The translations under genes were made by a program, and so were the position numbers. Below the pieces are notes generated by a model. It searched no databases. It was not told the DNA's origin and saw only the letters and a list, made by a program, of their open reading frames with translations. Below are positions 1 to 8,625 of a DNA stretch of 47,074 bases, piece after piece. The DNA lies in assembly GCF_002891535.1 (NCBI RefSeq), contig NZ_PDZR01000026.1, forward strand, positions 1-47,074, in the 5' to 3' direction. The stretch's first letter is position 1, and every line of letters begins with the position of its first letter. The stretch is from Methylocella silvestris (lineage in GTDB: Bacteria > Pseudomonadota > Alphaproteobacteria > Rhizobiales > Beijerinckiaceae).

Positions 1-98
1 GGCAATAAGGGCGGGTGGCGAGGGTCCGCAGCGCCGACCGAGCGAGGCTTTCGCGACTGGATCAGCCCGGTCGCTATTTGAGGGGCACATTCCATCCA

Positions 99-620
99 AT
101 GGCGCGCGTTACTCTGCCACTGACCGCCACACTCGCCGCCTTCCTGCTTGCAGGTTGCTTGCCTGGCGAAGATCCGCCGGCCGCAAATGTTGATGCTGAA
201 CGGACCACTTTGTCGATTCAGAGACCAGGAGACGTCAATTATTACCCTTCGGACGAACCTTTGCGGCTCGGCCAGGAATTTTTCAATCGCGGGATTTACG
301 GAACGGCGCAGCGGTATTTTCAGGATGCGGTGGAAAAGGCCCCGAAGGATCCGAAAGCGTGGGTTGGACTTGCCGCCTCCTATGACCATCTGAGACGCTT
401 CGATCTGGCCGACCGCGCCTATCGCGAAGCGATAAAGCTCAGCGGGCCAACGACGCAAATTCTCAATAATCAGGGTTACTCCTATATGCTGCGCGGAAAA
501 CTGATCCTGGCCCGGGAGAAATTCACGGAAGCTTTCCAGCTCGATCCGGATAACCCAACGATACAAAACAACATCAATCTGTTGAATTCGAGCTACAAGT
601 TCATCCAGCGTGAGCCTTAG
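99..620 (+). CDS. TPR-repeat lipoprotein, TadD-like
   Basis: The product is about 173 residues. It begins with a short hydrophobic signal ending in the lipobox LLAGC (Cys20), so it should be a lipid-anchored periplasmic protein. The rest holds tetratricopeptide-type helical repeats, for example 'GIYGTAQRYFQDAVEKAP', 'FDLADRAYREAIKLSG' and 'LILAREKFTEAFQLDPD', which usually mediate protein contacts. The closest family I recognise is TadD, the lipoprotein of Tad/Flp pilus assembly. The open frame extends upstream to base 15, but ATG 99 places the lipoprotein signal at the N-terminus and has a GAGGGG-like ribosome site before it. Any tad locus would lie upstream, outside the window. TPR lipoproteins occur in other systems, so the pilus role is inferred. 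Confidence 0.75.
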   Translation: MARVTLPLTATLAAFLLAGCLPGEDPPAANVDAERTTLSIQRPGDVNYYPSDEPLRLGQEFFNRGIYGTAQRYFQDAVEKAPKDPKAWVGLAASYDHLRRFDLADRAYREAIKLSGPTTQILNNQGYSYMLRGKLILAREKFTEAFQLDPDNPTIQNNINLLNSSYKFIQREP

Positions 621-795
621 GACAGGATTACCGTCCGCCGCGTTGGCGCCATTGCCTCTTGGCGCGTCCTACGTGCTTCCGCTGCGGAGCCGCAGTACGC
701 TTGGCGGCGCCTCAAATCTTCTCGAACGCAACCACGACGATCCGATGCGATGACGGGTCCATCGCGCCTAACCATCGATTCTGGGCGCCGACGCC

Positions 796-3030
796 ATGGC
801 AATTGCGACGCGCGACATCCCCGCTGCGATCCAGCGCCAGCCGGTTGCGGGCGCGGCGCTTCTTCTCGCCTTCGTCGTCGCGCTGTTTGCTTCAGCGTTC
901 CTGCTGTTCTCGGTTCAGCCGATGGTTTCGCGCATGTTGTTGCCGCGCCTCGGCGGCTCGCCGGCGGTCTGGAACACTTGCGTCTGCTTCTTCCAGGCGA
1001 CGCTGCTTCTGGGCTATTGCTATGCCCACTGGCTGGCCGAGTGGCGCCGGCCCCGGGGCCAGGTCGCGCTGCACGCGCTCGTGCTTGCCGGAGCTCTGGT
1101 TTTCTTGCCCTTGTCGCTTGGCGTGGATGCGCCGCCGGCCGGCGCGCAGCCGGCGGACTGGCTGCTGGCGCGGTTGATGCTGGCCGTCGGGGCGCCCTTC
1201 GTCGCGATCGCCGCCACCGCTCCGCTGCTGCAACATTGGTTTTCGCGAACCACTCATCCGCGGGCGCACGACCCTTACTTTCTGTATGTCGCCAGCAACG
1301 CGGGCAGTCTGCTGGCGCTTTTGGGCTATCCCGTGCTCATCGAGACGACGCTGGGCCTGTCGGGCCAGGCGCAGCTATGGTCGTTCGGCTTCGCCGCGAC
1401 CGCCGCGGCGGTGCTGGCCTGCGGCGTCGTCGCGTCGCGTCGCGCCACGCCCCTCGCCGACCAGGCCGACCCGCAAACCGACGCGGCAGCGGGCATGACC
1501 GTCCAGGAAGGGCTGCGCTGGATAATTCTGGCGTTTGTTCCCTCCGCTTTGATGCTGGCTGTCACAACCTACATCACGACCGATATTGCCGCGACGCCCC
1601 TATTCTGGGTCGCCCCCCTCACAATTTACATCCTGACTTTCATGCTCGCTTTTTCGCGGCGCCCCCTGATCGGGCTACGCGCGTTACTGCCGCTACAGGG
1701 AATTGCGCTCGCCGCCGCCGCCCTAGCCGGTCTCAATGGGACGCCCGCCGCCGCGGGGCTGATTCTCTCGCTTGTGGTTTTTGCTCTGACGTCGGCGGTT
1801 TGCCACACCGAGCTGGCGCAAAGGCGCCCCGACGCACCTCGCCTGACCAGCTATTTTCTCCTGATCTCGATAGGTGGCGCGCTCGGCGGGTCGTTTAGCG
1901 CGCTCCTGGCGCCCGCGCTGTTCCGCGGCCCCTTTGAGTATCCTCTCCTTTTGATCGCCGCCTGCCTGTTGCGTCCGCCGCCGCCCCGATTGCCCACTGA
2001 GGCGCGGGAGAATTGGGCGATCCGCGGCGATTTGCTTCTCCCCGTCGTCCTGATGGGTGTAGCCGTCGCGTTGCTTTGGGCCGAGAGCCCTGCAGGACCG
2101 GAGTTCCTGCGTCCGGCCGCGCGCATTGCGGCGGTCGCGGTCCCGGCGGCGGCGTTGCTTTGGTTCACGGGACGTCGTGTGCGGCTCGCAATGGCGCTCG
2201 CCGGTTGCCTGCTGTTTCCAATGTTTGTGGACGCCTCCGGCGCCTTGACGACCACGCGGAATTTCTTTGGCGTTCACCGCGTGCGCCGCGTGCCAAGCGA
2301 AGACCTTATCGTGCTTCAGCACGGCACCACCGTTCATGGCATGCAGGGGACCCGCCCTGGCGAGGAATTCACGCCGCTCGGCTATTATGACACAGCCGGC
2401 CCGTTCGGCCGGATGTTCGCCGCGCTTGCTCGCCGCGGCGCGCCGATCGCTGCAGTCGGCGTGCTTGGCCTCGGGATCGGCGGCCTCGGCTGCTACGCGC
2501 ATCCCGGCGAAGCCTGGACCTTCCGGGAAATCGATCCAGAGGTCGAGCGCCTCGCCCGCGACCAGCGCTGGTTCCACGTCATGGCCGGTTGCGGCAACCG
2601 TCCCGCCGTCGTGCTGGGCGACGCGCGATTGACCCTCGCGGCCGACGCCAATGTCAAATACGATCTACTGGTCATTGACGCTTTCAGTTCCGACAGCATC
2701 CCTATGCATCTGATCACCAGAGAGGCGCTTGCGCTATATCTTTCGCGCCTGACGCCGAATGGAATCGTGCTGTTTCACGTAAGTAACCGCTACCTCGATT
2801 TGACGCCAGTGGTGGCTCGACTTGCCGCCGACGCCGGCGCGCCCGCGCGTCATCTCCTGGCGCCGCCAATGGGAGCCGGATTGCGTCGCATTGGCGCCGA
2901 GGTTGTGGCCGTAGCCGCGCCCGGCGGCAATCTCGACTTTCTCGGAGACAGCTGGGACACGCCGAAGCCCGGCTCCGCGCTTTGGACGGACGAGCGCTCG
3001 AACATCCTCGGCGTTATGCGATGGCGCTGA
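796..3030 (+). CDS. Fused membrane/spermidine-synthase-like protein
   Basis: The 744-residue protein has an N-terminal half made of many hydrophobic helices (roughly residues 20-470) and a soluble C-terminal domain from about 480. The C-terminal domain carries a Rossmann SAM-type loop, 'GVLGLGIGGLGCYAHPG', then an acidic 'FREIDPEVE' and the strand 'YDLLVIDAFSSDSIP'. This is the layout of proteins annotated as fused MFS/spermidine synthase. The known soluble fold transfers aminopropyl groups, but these membrane fusions have no well-established substrate, so polyamine synthesis is not claimed. ATG 796 is in frame, and the preceding 175 bases show no gene. It stands alone on the plus strand, with a decayed region downstream. 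Confidence 0.8.
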   Translation: MAIATRDIPAAIQRQPVAGAALLLAFVVALFASAFLLFSVQPMVSRMLLPRLGGSPAVWNTCVCFFQATLLLGYCYAHWLAEWRRPRGQVALHALVLAGALVFLPLSLGVDAPPAGAQPADWLLARLMLAVGAPFVAIAATAPLLQHWFSRTTHPRAHDPYFLYVASNAGSLLALLGYPVLIETTLGLSGQAQLWSFGFAATAAAVLACGVVASRRATPLADQADPQTDAAAGMTVQEGLRWIILAFVPSALMLAVTTYITTDIAATPLFWVAPLTIYILTFMLAFSRRPLIGLRALLPLQGIALAAAALAGLNGTPAAAGLILSLVVFALTSAVCHTELAQRRPDAPRLTSYFLLISIGGALGGSFSALLAPALFRGPFEYPLLLIAACLLRPPPPRLPTEARENWAIRGDLLLPVVLMGVAVALLWAESPAGPEFLRPAARIAAVAVPAAALLWFTGRRVRLAMALAGCLLFPMFVDASGALTTTRNFFGVHRVRRVPSEDLIVLQHGTTVHGMQGTRPGEEFTPLGYYDTAGPFGRMFAALARRGAPIAAVGVLGLGIGGLGCYAHPGEAWTFREIDPEVERLARDQRWFHVMAGCGNRPAVVLGDARLTLAADANVKYDLLVIDAFSSDSIPMHLITREALALYLSRLTPNGIVLFHVSNRYLDLTPVVARLAADAGAPARHLLAPPMGAGLRRIGAEVVAVAAPGGNLDFLGDSWDTPKPGSALWTDERSNILGVMRWR

Positions 3031-3786
3031 CGCGCCAGGCGGCGGGCGCTCCGCCTCCCAAACCGTGACGGCGAGCCTTTGCGAGCCTTGCTAGCGCCGC
3101 CGGCGACGGCCTGTCTCTGGCGCGCCGCCGTTCGTTCCGGGCCGTCCGGCTCATATTCGAAGACGATCTGAACGCATTCATCGAGCGCTCAGAACGCTAA
3201 CAGCGATGGATTGGCGAACAGGGCCAATCTGGCGCCGACCGGCGCGACGGTGCCGCGCCCGAACATTACCGACGAAGTGGCGCCAACCCTTACCGGCTGG
3301 TCCATCCACGATGATGGCGATCGCGTGCTTCGCGGCATCTGCAAGAACTGCTAACCTATCGCGGCGCTTACGAACCGGCGCGGCGCGACAATTCGATCAC
3401 CGGACGATGGCGGCGCGCAAGAACGGGAACTCGCGGCAAAATATCGTGGGTTTGCAAAGGCGGTCGCGCTGGAATGGCCCCGGACCTCAGCGTTGCTTGA
3501 GCGCATCGCTTTTGACTTCGACGAGGATGCTAAGCGCATGGACAAACAGTCTGAGCGAAATCAACGGATATGAGGGCGCTAGAAACGACTCGTCCGTGGT
3601 CGGGAATTAGAAAAAGTTCTTCAAACGTGGGCCGATCCGGATGCGGAACACTATCTCTGGCTTACTCGGAGGTGAGCGGGGCGCGCCCTCAGGAAAACAT
3701 CCCGGGGGGAAACTCTTGTGTGAGACCGTTGTGTGAGAAGAAACTCAGAAACCAGCTAAATGATTGATTGCTTTGCCGCTCCCTAG
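3031..3786. other. Gene-poor region with decayed coding remnants
   Basis: There is no intact gene here. A plus-frame stretch ending at the TGA at 3571-3573 reads 'ELAAKYRGFAKAVALEWP' followed by 'LLERIAFDFDEDAKRMDKQ'. This has the amphipathic, charged look of small conserved Rhizobiales proteins and lacks a sensible start. A second fragment near 3630-3690 reads 'EKVLQTWADPDAEHYLWLT' in another frame. I read the region as gene debris beside the IS remnant. No RNA gene or clear promoter was seen. Confidence 0.5.
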
Positions 3787-4456
3787 GGGAATCAAACGCC
3801 TATTTTCGCCGTGAGACAGCGGAGAATCAAGTCGAATATGGAGAGCGTCGAGCCCCAGAAATTAGATTCGCCGTCAAATCGTGATTTGCCAGTGATTTGC
3901 GGGGATAGGTTTTTAACCGATTGGCGCGTCTTGGTGAATCGCTTGTTTCCCGGCGTCAGCGCAAAGGCGACCGGTCTGCCGCGATCATCGGCCAAAGCGT
4001 GGATTTTGCTTGTTCTTCCGCCGCGCGAGCGGCCAATCGCTTCCGCGAACTCCCCCTTTTTGAACCGCTCGCCGAGCGATGCGCCTTGACATGGCTTGAG
4101 TCGATGGAAAGTTCGTCCGGCACGGGACCGGCGGCCGCCATTTTCTCGAAGAGACGCTGCCAGACGCGGCGCTGCGACCAACGATTGTAGCGGTTGTAGA
4201 TCGTCGTCGGGGGCCCATAGGCTGGCGGAACGTCGCGCCAGCGGCATCCTGTTTTCAACACATGCAGGATGCCTGAAATGACGGTCCGATCATCTACCCG
4301 CGGCTTTCCCGGCTTGCCGCGCGGCAGATGCGGCTCCAGCGCCTCCCATGCCGCATCCGACAGCCAAAACAAACTCTTCGCCATGACATTCGCCCCCGCG
4401 ACTCAAATCATGGCGAAAAGATACCATAGAATCAGAGGACTGTATGGGTTCTCAAC
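3787..4456 (-). mobile_element. Truncated IS5-family (IS427-like) element
   Basis: About 670 bases contain the N-terminal half of an IS5-type transposase on the minus strand and are flanked by the tetranucleotide CTAG (3783-3786 and 4457-4460). CTAG duplications or targets are known for part of the IS427/IS870 group. Inside the flanks, GATTC and TTTTCGCC-TGA words recur in inverted orientation near the two ends (3789-3814 and 4408-4433). About 17 of 26 positions match, so they could be degenerate terminal repeats. A full element is usually 0.8-0.9 kb, so this copy has lost internal sequence and should be inactive. The exact ends are uncertain. Confidence 0.55.
3792..4384 (-). pseudogene. IS5-family transposase, truncated, two frames
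   Basis: The first frame starts at ATG 4384 ('MAKSLFWLSDAAWEALEPHL'). It contains the typical N-terminal block 'LKTGCRWRDVPPAYGP' and the catalytic-region motif 'SIDSSHVKAHRSASG'. Reading then continues in a second frame with 'IGRSRGGRTSKIHALADD' and 'GRPVAFALTPGN'. The frames meet at a run that reads AAAAAGGGGG on the minus strand (4052-4061), where IS427-group elements commonly use programmed frameshifting, so the shift itself need not be damage. After 'TPGN' (about 3943) the similarity stops. The remaining ~50 codons do not resemble a transposase C-terminus, so the second part of the catalytic domain is missing. Confidence 0.75.
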
Positions 4457-4547
4457 CTAGGAGCGGGACAATCCTACCAGCGACTCGCAGCCAGTTAAAG
4501 ACCGTTTGGGCCGCTGGATCGTCGATTAAGACAAAAAAGGATCGTCC

Positions 4548-4790
4548 ATGGCTCAATCGAGCGATGGCGCCGGCGTTCGACCTCGCGCTGGCGTTAATGA
4601 TTTTCCGCACACCGGATTCGTCCGTCTCACGTCTGTCCTTGGGCCGATTGGACCAATTCCCGTTGGCCGGTCGACGTGGTGGGCAGGCGTCAAAAGTGGC
4701 CGGTTTCCCAAACCAGTCAAGCTCGGCCCGCGCACGACGGTCTGGCGCGTCGAAGACATATGGGCGCTGATCGAACGGGGGGCGTCGTGA
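4548..4790 (+). CDS. AlpA-family phage-type regulator/excisionase
   Basis: This is an 80-residue winged-helix DNA-binding protein of the AlpA type. Its core reads 'LGPIGPIPVGRSTWWAGVKSG', then 'FPKPVKLGPRTTVWRVEDI'. This is the classic pattern of a helix-turn-helix, a short wing with PKPVKLG, and a Trp before the last helix. AlpA-like proteins act as transcriptional regulators or excisionases of integrated elements. ATG 4548 follows an AAGGAT ribosome site. The gene sits one base before the next HTH gene and just upstream of a damaged tyrosine integrase, so the three form one integration module. Confidence 0.8.
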   Translation: MAQSSDGAGVRPRAGVNDFPHTGFVRLTSVLGPIGPIPVGRSTWWAGVKSGRFPKPVKLGPRTTVWRVEDIWALIERGAS

Positions 4791-4791
4791 C

Positions 4792-5280
4792 ATGGCGCGT
4801 CGCCCTCCAAGCTGTCGCGGCGTCAATCGCCACCGCAATTATACCGTCGACGAGGCGGCGCGAGCTCGCGGGGTCGGAAAGGCCACCGTGCGCCGTTGGC
4901 TGAAGCGTGGCCTGCCATCAATCTCGGACCATAAGCCGTTGCTGATCCTCGGCGCCGATCTGGCGCAATTTTGGCAAGACCGCCAATCCGCGAAACAGAC
5001 CTGCAAGCTCCACGAGTGCTTCTGCTTCGCCTGTCGTGCGCCCAAGGCGCCGGCGGCCGACATGGTGGAGTTCGTCCCTTTGTCGGCCAGCAGCGGCAAT
5101 CTCCGCGCTCTCTGCTGCGACTGCACCCGCGTGATGCACAAGCGCGTCTCGCTCGCAAAACTTCCGGAACTTCAGGCGATATTGGACGTGACGATTAGGC
5201 AGGCTCCCGAACGCATAAGAGAGATGACCGACCCCTCCACAAATGAGCACTTGCTAGGGGAACCCCAAACCCATGCATAA
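4792..5280 (+). CDS. HTH protein with Cys-rich zinc-ribbon-like domain
   Basis: The product has 162 residues. The N-terminal ~60 residues look like a MerR/excisionase-type helix-turn-helix ('YTVDEAARARGVGKATVRRW'). The middle holds two cysteine pairs, 'CFACRAPKAP' and 'LCCDCTRVMHKR', likely to bind one zinc ion. It starts one base after alpA ends and overlaps the integrase start by 8 bases, so the three genes are probably co-transcribed and translationally coupled. I recall such small HTH/zinc proteins beside tyrosine integrases in Rhizobiales islands, where they may act as recombination directionality or accessory factors. The precise role is not known to me. Confidence 0.65.
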   Translation: MARRPPSCRGVNRHRNYTVDEAARARGVGKATVRRWLKRGLPSISDHKPLLILGADLAQFWQDRQSAKQTCKLHECFCFACRAPKAPAADMVEFVPLSASSGNLRALCCDCTRVMHKRVSLAKLPELQAILDVTIRQAPERIREMTDPSTNEHLLGEPQTHA

Positions 5281-6273
5281 ACATCATGCCCAGAACGAAC
5301 GCACCAAGCGACGGTATTTCGCTTACCTCGAAGAGGCAAGGCGGATGAGCAAGTCAAGTGCCGACCAGGTGGCGGCCGCAATTGCGCTTTTCGAAACCTC
5401 GACAGGGTATCGAGATTTCCGCCTCTTTCATATCGAGCAGGCCCGCAAATTCAAGCGCCAGCTTGCCGACGCTATTAATCCGGCTACGGGAAAATCATTG
5501 GCCACGGCGACGATCTATTCGCGCCTCATGGCCCTGAAGGCGTTTTTCAAATGGCTGGCTCGGGAACCCGGTTACAAGCGCATTGCTTATTCGGATGCGG
5601 ATTATTTTAATCCATCTAACAATGATGGCCGCATCGCAAAAGCCGTGCGAAAGCGCGTCGCCGCAACTCACGAACAGGTATGCCACGTCATCGCGTTCAT
5701 GCCGAGTGAAACTGATATAGAAAAACGCGATCGCGCTCTGGTCGCGTTCGCGCTCCTGAGCGGAGCGCGCAACGACGCGATGGCCTCCATGTCGCTGCGC
5801 CATGTCGACGTCGCGCAACGAACGGTGTTCCAAGACGCCCGACAAGTCCACGCCAAAAACCGCAAGACCTTCACATCGAACTTTTTCCCGGTCGGTGCGG
5901 ACGTCGAAGCCATCGTTCAAACTGGATTCGGTATCTGACGCGGGAGAAGCTCTACGGACCGGATGATCCATTGTTTCCGGCGACGCGCGTCGCGGTCGGG
6001 GAAAGCGGGTATTTTGAGGCCGCTGGGTTGAAGCACGAACATTGGCGAGGCGGTGATGCAATCCGCCGTATATTCCGCCGGGCATTCGAGGCGGCAGGGC
6101 TTCCGTACTCGAATCCTCATTTATGTCGCGACACCTTAACCATGATGGGCGAGCGGCGCTGCAAAACACCAGAAGAACTCAAAGCTTGGAGCCAGAACCT
6201 TGGGCATGACGATGTGCTGACCACTCTAACCAGCTACGGCGCGGTGTCGGGCGCGCGTCAGGCCAAATTCTAG
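5273..6273 (+). pseudogene. Tyrosine recombinase/integrase, frameshifted
   Basis: The N-terminal reading frame (5273-5938) carries the SAM-like core-binding domain and the first catalytic arginine in 'LLSGARNDAM' (about residue 166). It then stops at 'TGFGI'. The same protein continues in another frame as 'WIRYLTREKLYGPDDPLFP' and ends at 6273 with the remaining catalytic box, 'HLCRDT' and 'LGHDDVLTTLTSYG' (His-x-x-Arg, His, Tyr). The frames join at about 5917-5923 (CAAACTGG). Restoring one A would rejoin them into about 333 residues. The catalytic residues are otherwise intact, which suggests recent inactivation or a sequencing error. ATG 5273 overlaps the upstream HTH gene. Confidence 0.8.
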
Positions 6274-6278
6274 ACTCA

Positions 6279-6392
6279 ATGCAGGAATACGGAGCTGAGA
6301 CGGGCGCTGCGCCGGATTCTGAAACCGTGCGCCAGGTCATCGCCCATCTTATGGGAATGGCCCCGGATATCTTTCCCCATCGGGGTAGCTAG
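6279..6392 (+). CDS. Possible small ORF, 37 residues, after integrase
   Basis: A 37-codon open frame begins five bases after the integrase stop. It reads 'MQEYGAETGAAPDSETVRQ', then 'VIAHLMGMAPDIFPHRGS'. The composition is protein-like, with an amphipathic helix and a Pro-rich tail, but there is no family I recognise and only weak evidence for a ribosome site. It could be a genuine tail gene of the integration module or chance. Low confidence. Confidence 0.25.
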   Translation: MQEYGAETGAAPDSETVRQVIAHLMGMAPDIFPHRGS

Positions 6393-7482
6393 CCGCCTCG
6401 GATCGCAATCATCTTTGCCGCGATACTATCACTCGACGCGTAAGCAATGATCTCTTAGAATCGGCCCGAAGCGTAACGGCGGTTCATAGGGCGAGCGTCG
6501 CGGCGGCGAACGAAAGTCGTGGCAATACGAGCTTGGTGGCGCGAGACAGCTGCGGGTAATCGTTCGGGCTGCGGCCGCATCTGGGTTGCCAACAAGACAG
6601 TGGCTGTAGCGGCTCACGAGCCCGATGCCGACTCGCAAATTTTGCGCTGATTTCTATCACGGTCCGGACACCCAAAGCTTGCTACCAGTTAAAATTGTTG
6701 GCCTTATTGCTGGCCTTGAAGTCGGCGCCGACAAATTATAGGCTTAAATATCAACTAGATGTGGCGTATATATGACTCCTGCAGCCGCACCAAATAACGT
6801 TTTGCGACGTCTGCTGACATGCATAACTGGTTGAAGCGGTGGCGGCTCGGTTATCGCTTGGCGGCGCCCAAGAGACGCTCGCAACGGGCGGCTATCCTGC
6901 GACCAGCCTCCGAGAGGCGCGGGAGCTCCGTGCGGCCGTCGTCGAGCGAAAGGCGTTCGGTGGCCTGCTCCGGGCGACCGTGACATACGAAGGATTGCCG
7001 AAAACGCGCGGCGCCTAATGGCCGCACTGACGTTTGTGCGTCCCGAAGCGCTTAGCGCGGCGGAATGGGGTGACGAAGGCGACAAGTTCGCTGGGCGTGA
7101 GCGATCGCCAGGTCAGCCAGTCAGGCCGCCAACAATCCCAACCTGAACAACGACCCACTTTATCCGCGATCCCTTCGTCGCTCCGAGCGGCGTCCTGCGT
7201 CACCCTCGCCGCCCGAGAGAATCACGCCAGGCGCGCGGGAGCAAGTTCGGCTTCGCTATTGTCTTAGCGCCTGCTTCGGGCTCGGGGCGCCGCTTTTGTC
7301 AAAATCTTAAGCCGGGCGGCGCGCTGCCTGTGGTCGAACCGCGGAAGTTTTCCAGCACGCGTCAAGACATCAAAACACGACGCAGTTGAGGCGGTGACGA
7401 AGTTAATGAAACCACCCGAGGCGAACGCCTGTTGACCCCGCCAAGTCTTATCGGATACGCAAGCTTAGAACAGAATTGGCTA
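6393..7482. other. 1.1-kb stretch without a convincing gene
   Basis: No intact gene, RNA gene or repeat array was recognised. Only short open frames are present and none has a family signature. One plus-frame stretch around 6985-7095 ('RIAENARRLMAALTFVRPEA', then 'LSAAEWGDEGDKF') looks protein-like but is not bounded by a plausible start. It may be another decayed remnant of the integrated island. Base composition is more mixed than in flanking genes. Confidence 0.4.
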
Positions 7483-7505
7483 TTTAGAATTAAGGTAATT
7501 CTAAA
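7483..7505. promoter_or_regulatory. Perfect palindrome upstream of hemP, Irr-box-like
   Basis: Two 10-base arms, TTTAGAATTA and TAATTCTAAA, are separated by AGG and form a perfect inverted repeat 33 bases before the hemP ATG. The outer TTTAGAA/TTCTAAA halves match the arms of the rhizobial Irr iron-control element. The spacing here is nine bases, wider than the form I remember. Because an irr gene is encoded in the same block, Irr or another Fur-family protein is the best candidate ligand (inference). Confidence 0.6.
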
Positions 7506-7537
7506 CTGCTTTGCGTGCCGAAAGTGCAGCAACGCCC

Positions 7538-7720
7538 ATGAAGCACAGTAATATTAAGTCGGACGATCCGCCTCCCAATTCGGATGCCGCGCCGGAGGAG
7601 GCGCATGTGGTTTCCTCGGAGGATTTGTTCGCCTCTCGACGCGAAATCATCATCCTGCACGGCGGCGAGCGCTATCGTCTGCGCCTGACGTCGAACGACA
7701 AACTCCTTCTGACCAAATGA
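7538..7720 (+). CDS. hemP: Hemin uptake protein HemP
   Basis: This small protein has about 60 residues. The conserved HemP signature fills its C-terminal half: 'SSEDLFASRREIIILHGGER', then 'YRLRLTSNDKLLLTK'. HemP proteins are found next to hemin-transport genes in many proteobacteria and are linked to heme uptake or its regulation. The open frame extends to a TTG at 7511, but ATG 7538 gives the usual family length. Its stop overlaps the start of hmuT by four bases, so it leads a hemP-hmuTUV operon. A perfect palindrome resembling an Irr box lies just upstream and probably controls the operon by iron. Confidence 0.85.
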   Translation: MKHSNIKSDDPPPNSDAAPEEAHVVSSEDLFASRREIIILHGGERYRLRLTSNDKLLLTK

Positions 7721-8625
7721 GCGCGATCGTGAAATCGTGTCCCGATCTCAAACAACCTTCGACCTTCATGCGGCTCGCGGCAATCGTGCTTGCCTTTGCC
7801 TTCCTCACGGCCAACACGGCGGCGTGGGCGGAGGCGTCGCGCATTGTCGCGCTCGGCGGCTCGATAACTGAGATCCTTTATGCGCTTGGCGCTCAGGACA
7901 AGATTGTCGGCGTCGATTCGACCAGTCTTGCTCCGCCGTCCGCTCTTCACGACAAACCGTCTATCGGTTACGTCCGGGCGATTTCGGCCGAGGGGGTGTT
8001 GTCCTTGCGGCCGACGCTCGTTCTTGCCATCGAAGGAGCGGGGCCGCCGGCCGCGCTTGAGTTGATTCGCACGGCCGGGGCGCCCTTGGACATCGTTCCT
8101 GACGCGCCGACGCCGGAGGGCGTGCGCCGGAAGATCGAAATTCTGGGCGAAACCGTCGGCGCCAAGGACGCTGCGGCGAAGCTCAATCGCGAGGTCGGCG
8201 CGGGGTTCGCGGCGCTCGATGCATTGCGGGCAAGAATCATCAAACCCGTCCGCGCGCTTTTTGTGCTGTCATTCGCCAACGGACGCACGCTCGTCGGCGG
8301 GCGCAACACATCGGCCGCGAGCATGCTGGCGCTCGCGGGGGCCGTCAACGCGGCCGAGGACGTTGACGGATACAAGCCGATGACCGACGAGGCGATTGCG
8401 TCCGCCGCTCCTGACGTCGTGCTCATGATGAAAAATGGTGATCATCGTATCGACGCCGAGACTGTTTTCGCGTCGCCGGCTTTCGCTTTGACGCCGGCCG
8501 CCAAAACGCGCGCGCTTGTCGCCTTGGATGGACTCTTTTTATTGGGCTTCGGTCCGCGCACGCCTGACGCCGCACGGGCTCTGATCGAGGCCTTTTATCC
8601 GTCGCTTGCGACGGCGGCGCCGTGA
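7717..8625 (+). CDS. hmuT: Heme ABC transporter substrate-binding protein
   Basis: This is a 302-residue periplasmic heme-binding protein of the helical-backbone (TroA/FecB-like) class. A hydrophobic export signal lies at about residues 17-38 ('AAIVLAFAFLTANTAAWAEA'). The mature protein opens with 'RIVALGGSITEILYALGAQD', the usual beginning of HmuT/BtuF-type proteins, and also has 'VGVDSTSLAPPSA' and 'PSIGYVRAISAEGVLSLRP'. It would accept heme from the outer-membrane receptor and pass it to HmuUV. ATG 7717 overlaps the hemP stop, and the gene overlaps hmuU by four bases, showing tight coupling. An internal ATG at 7768 would shorten the pre-signal region and remains possible. Confidence 0.9.
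   Translation: MSAIVKSCPDLKQPSTFMRLAAIVLAFAFLTANTAAWAEASRIVALGGSITEILYALGAQDKIVGVDSTSLAPPSALHDKPSIGYVRAISAEGVLSLRPTLVLAIEGAGPPAALELIRTAGAPLDIVPDAPTPEGVRRKIEILGETVGAKDAAAKLNREVGAGFAALDALRARIIKPVRALFVLSFANGRTLVGGRNTSAASMLALAGAVNAAEDVDGYKPMTDEAIASAAPDVVLMMKNGDHRIDAETVFASPAFALTPAAKTRALVALDGLFLLGFGPRTPDAARALIEAFYPSLATAAP

Noticed and set aside
3206-3610. 134-codon plus-strand open frame
   Set aside because: Its translation looks random; the protein-like sequence in this area is in a different, broken frame.
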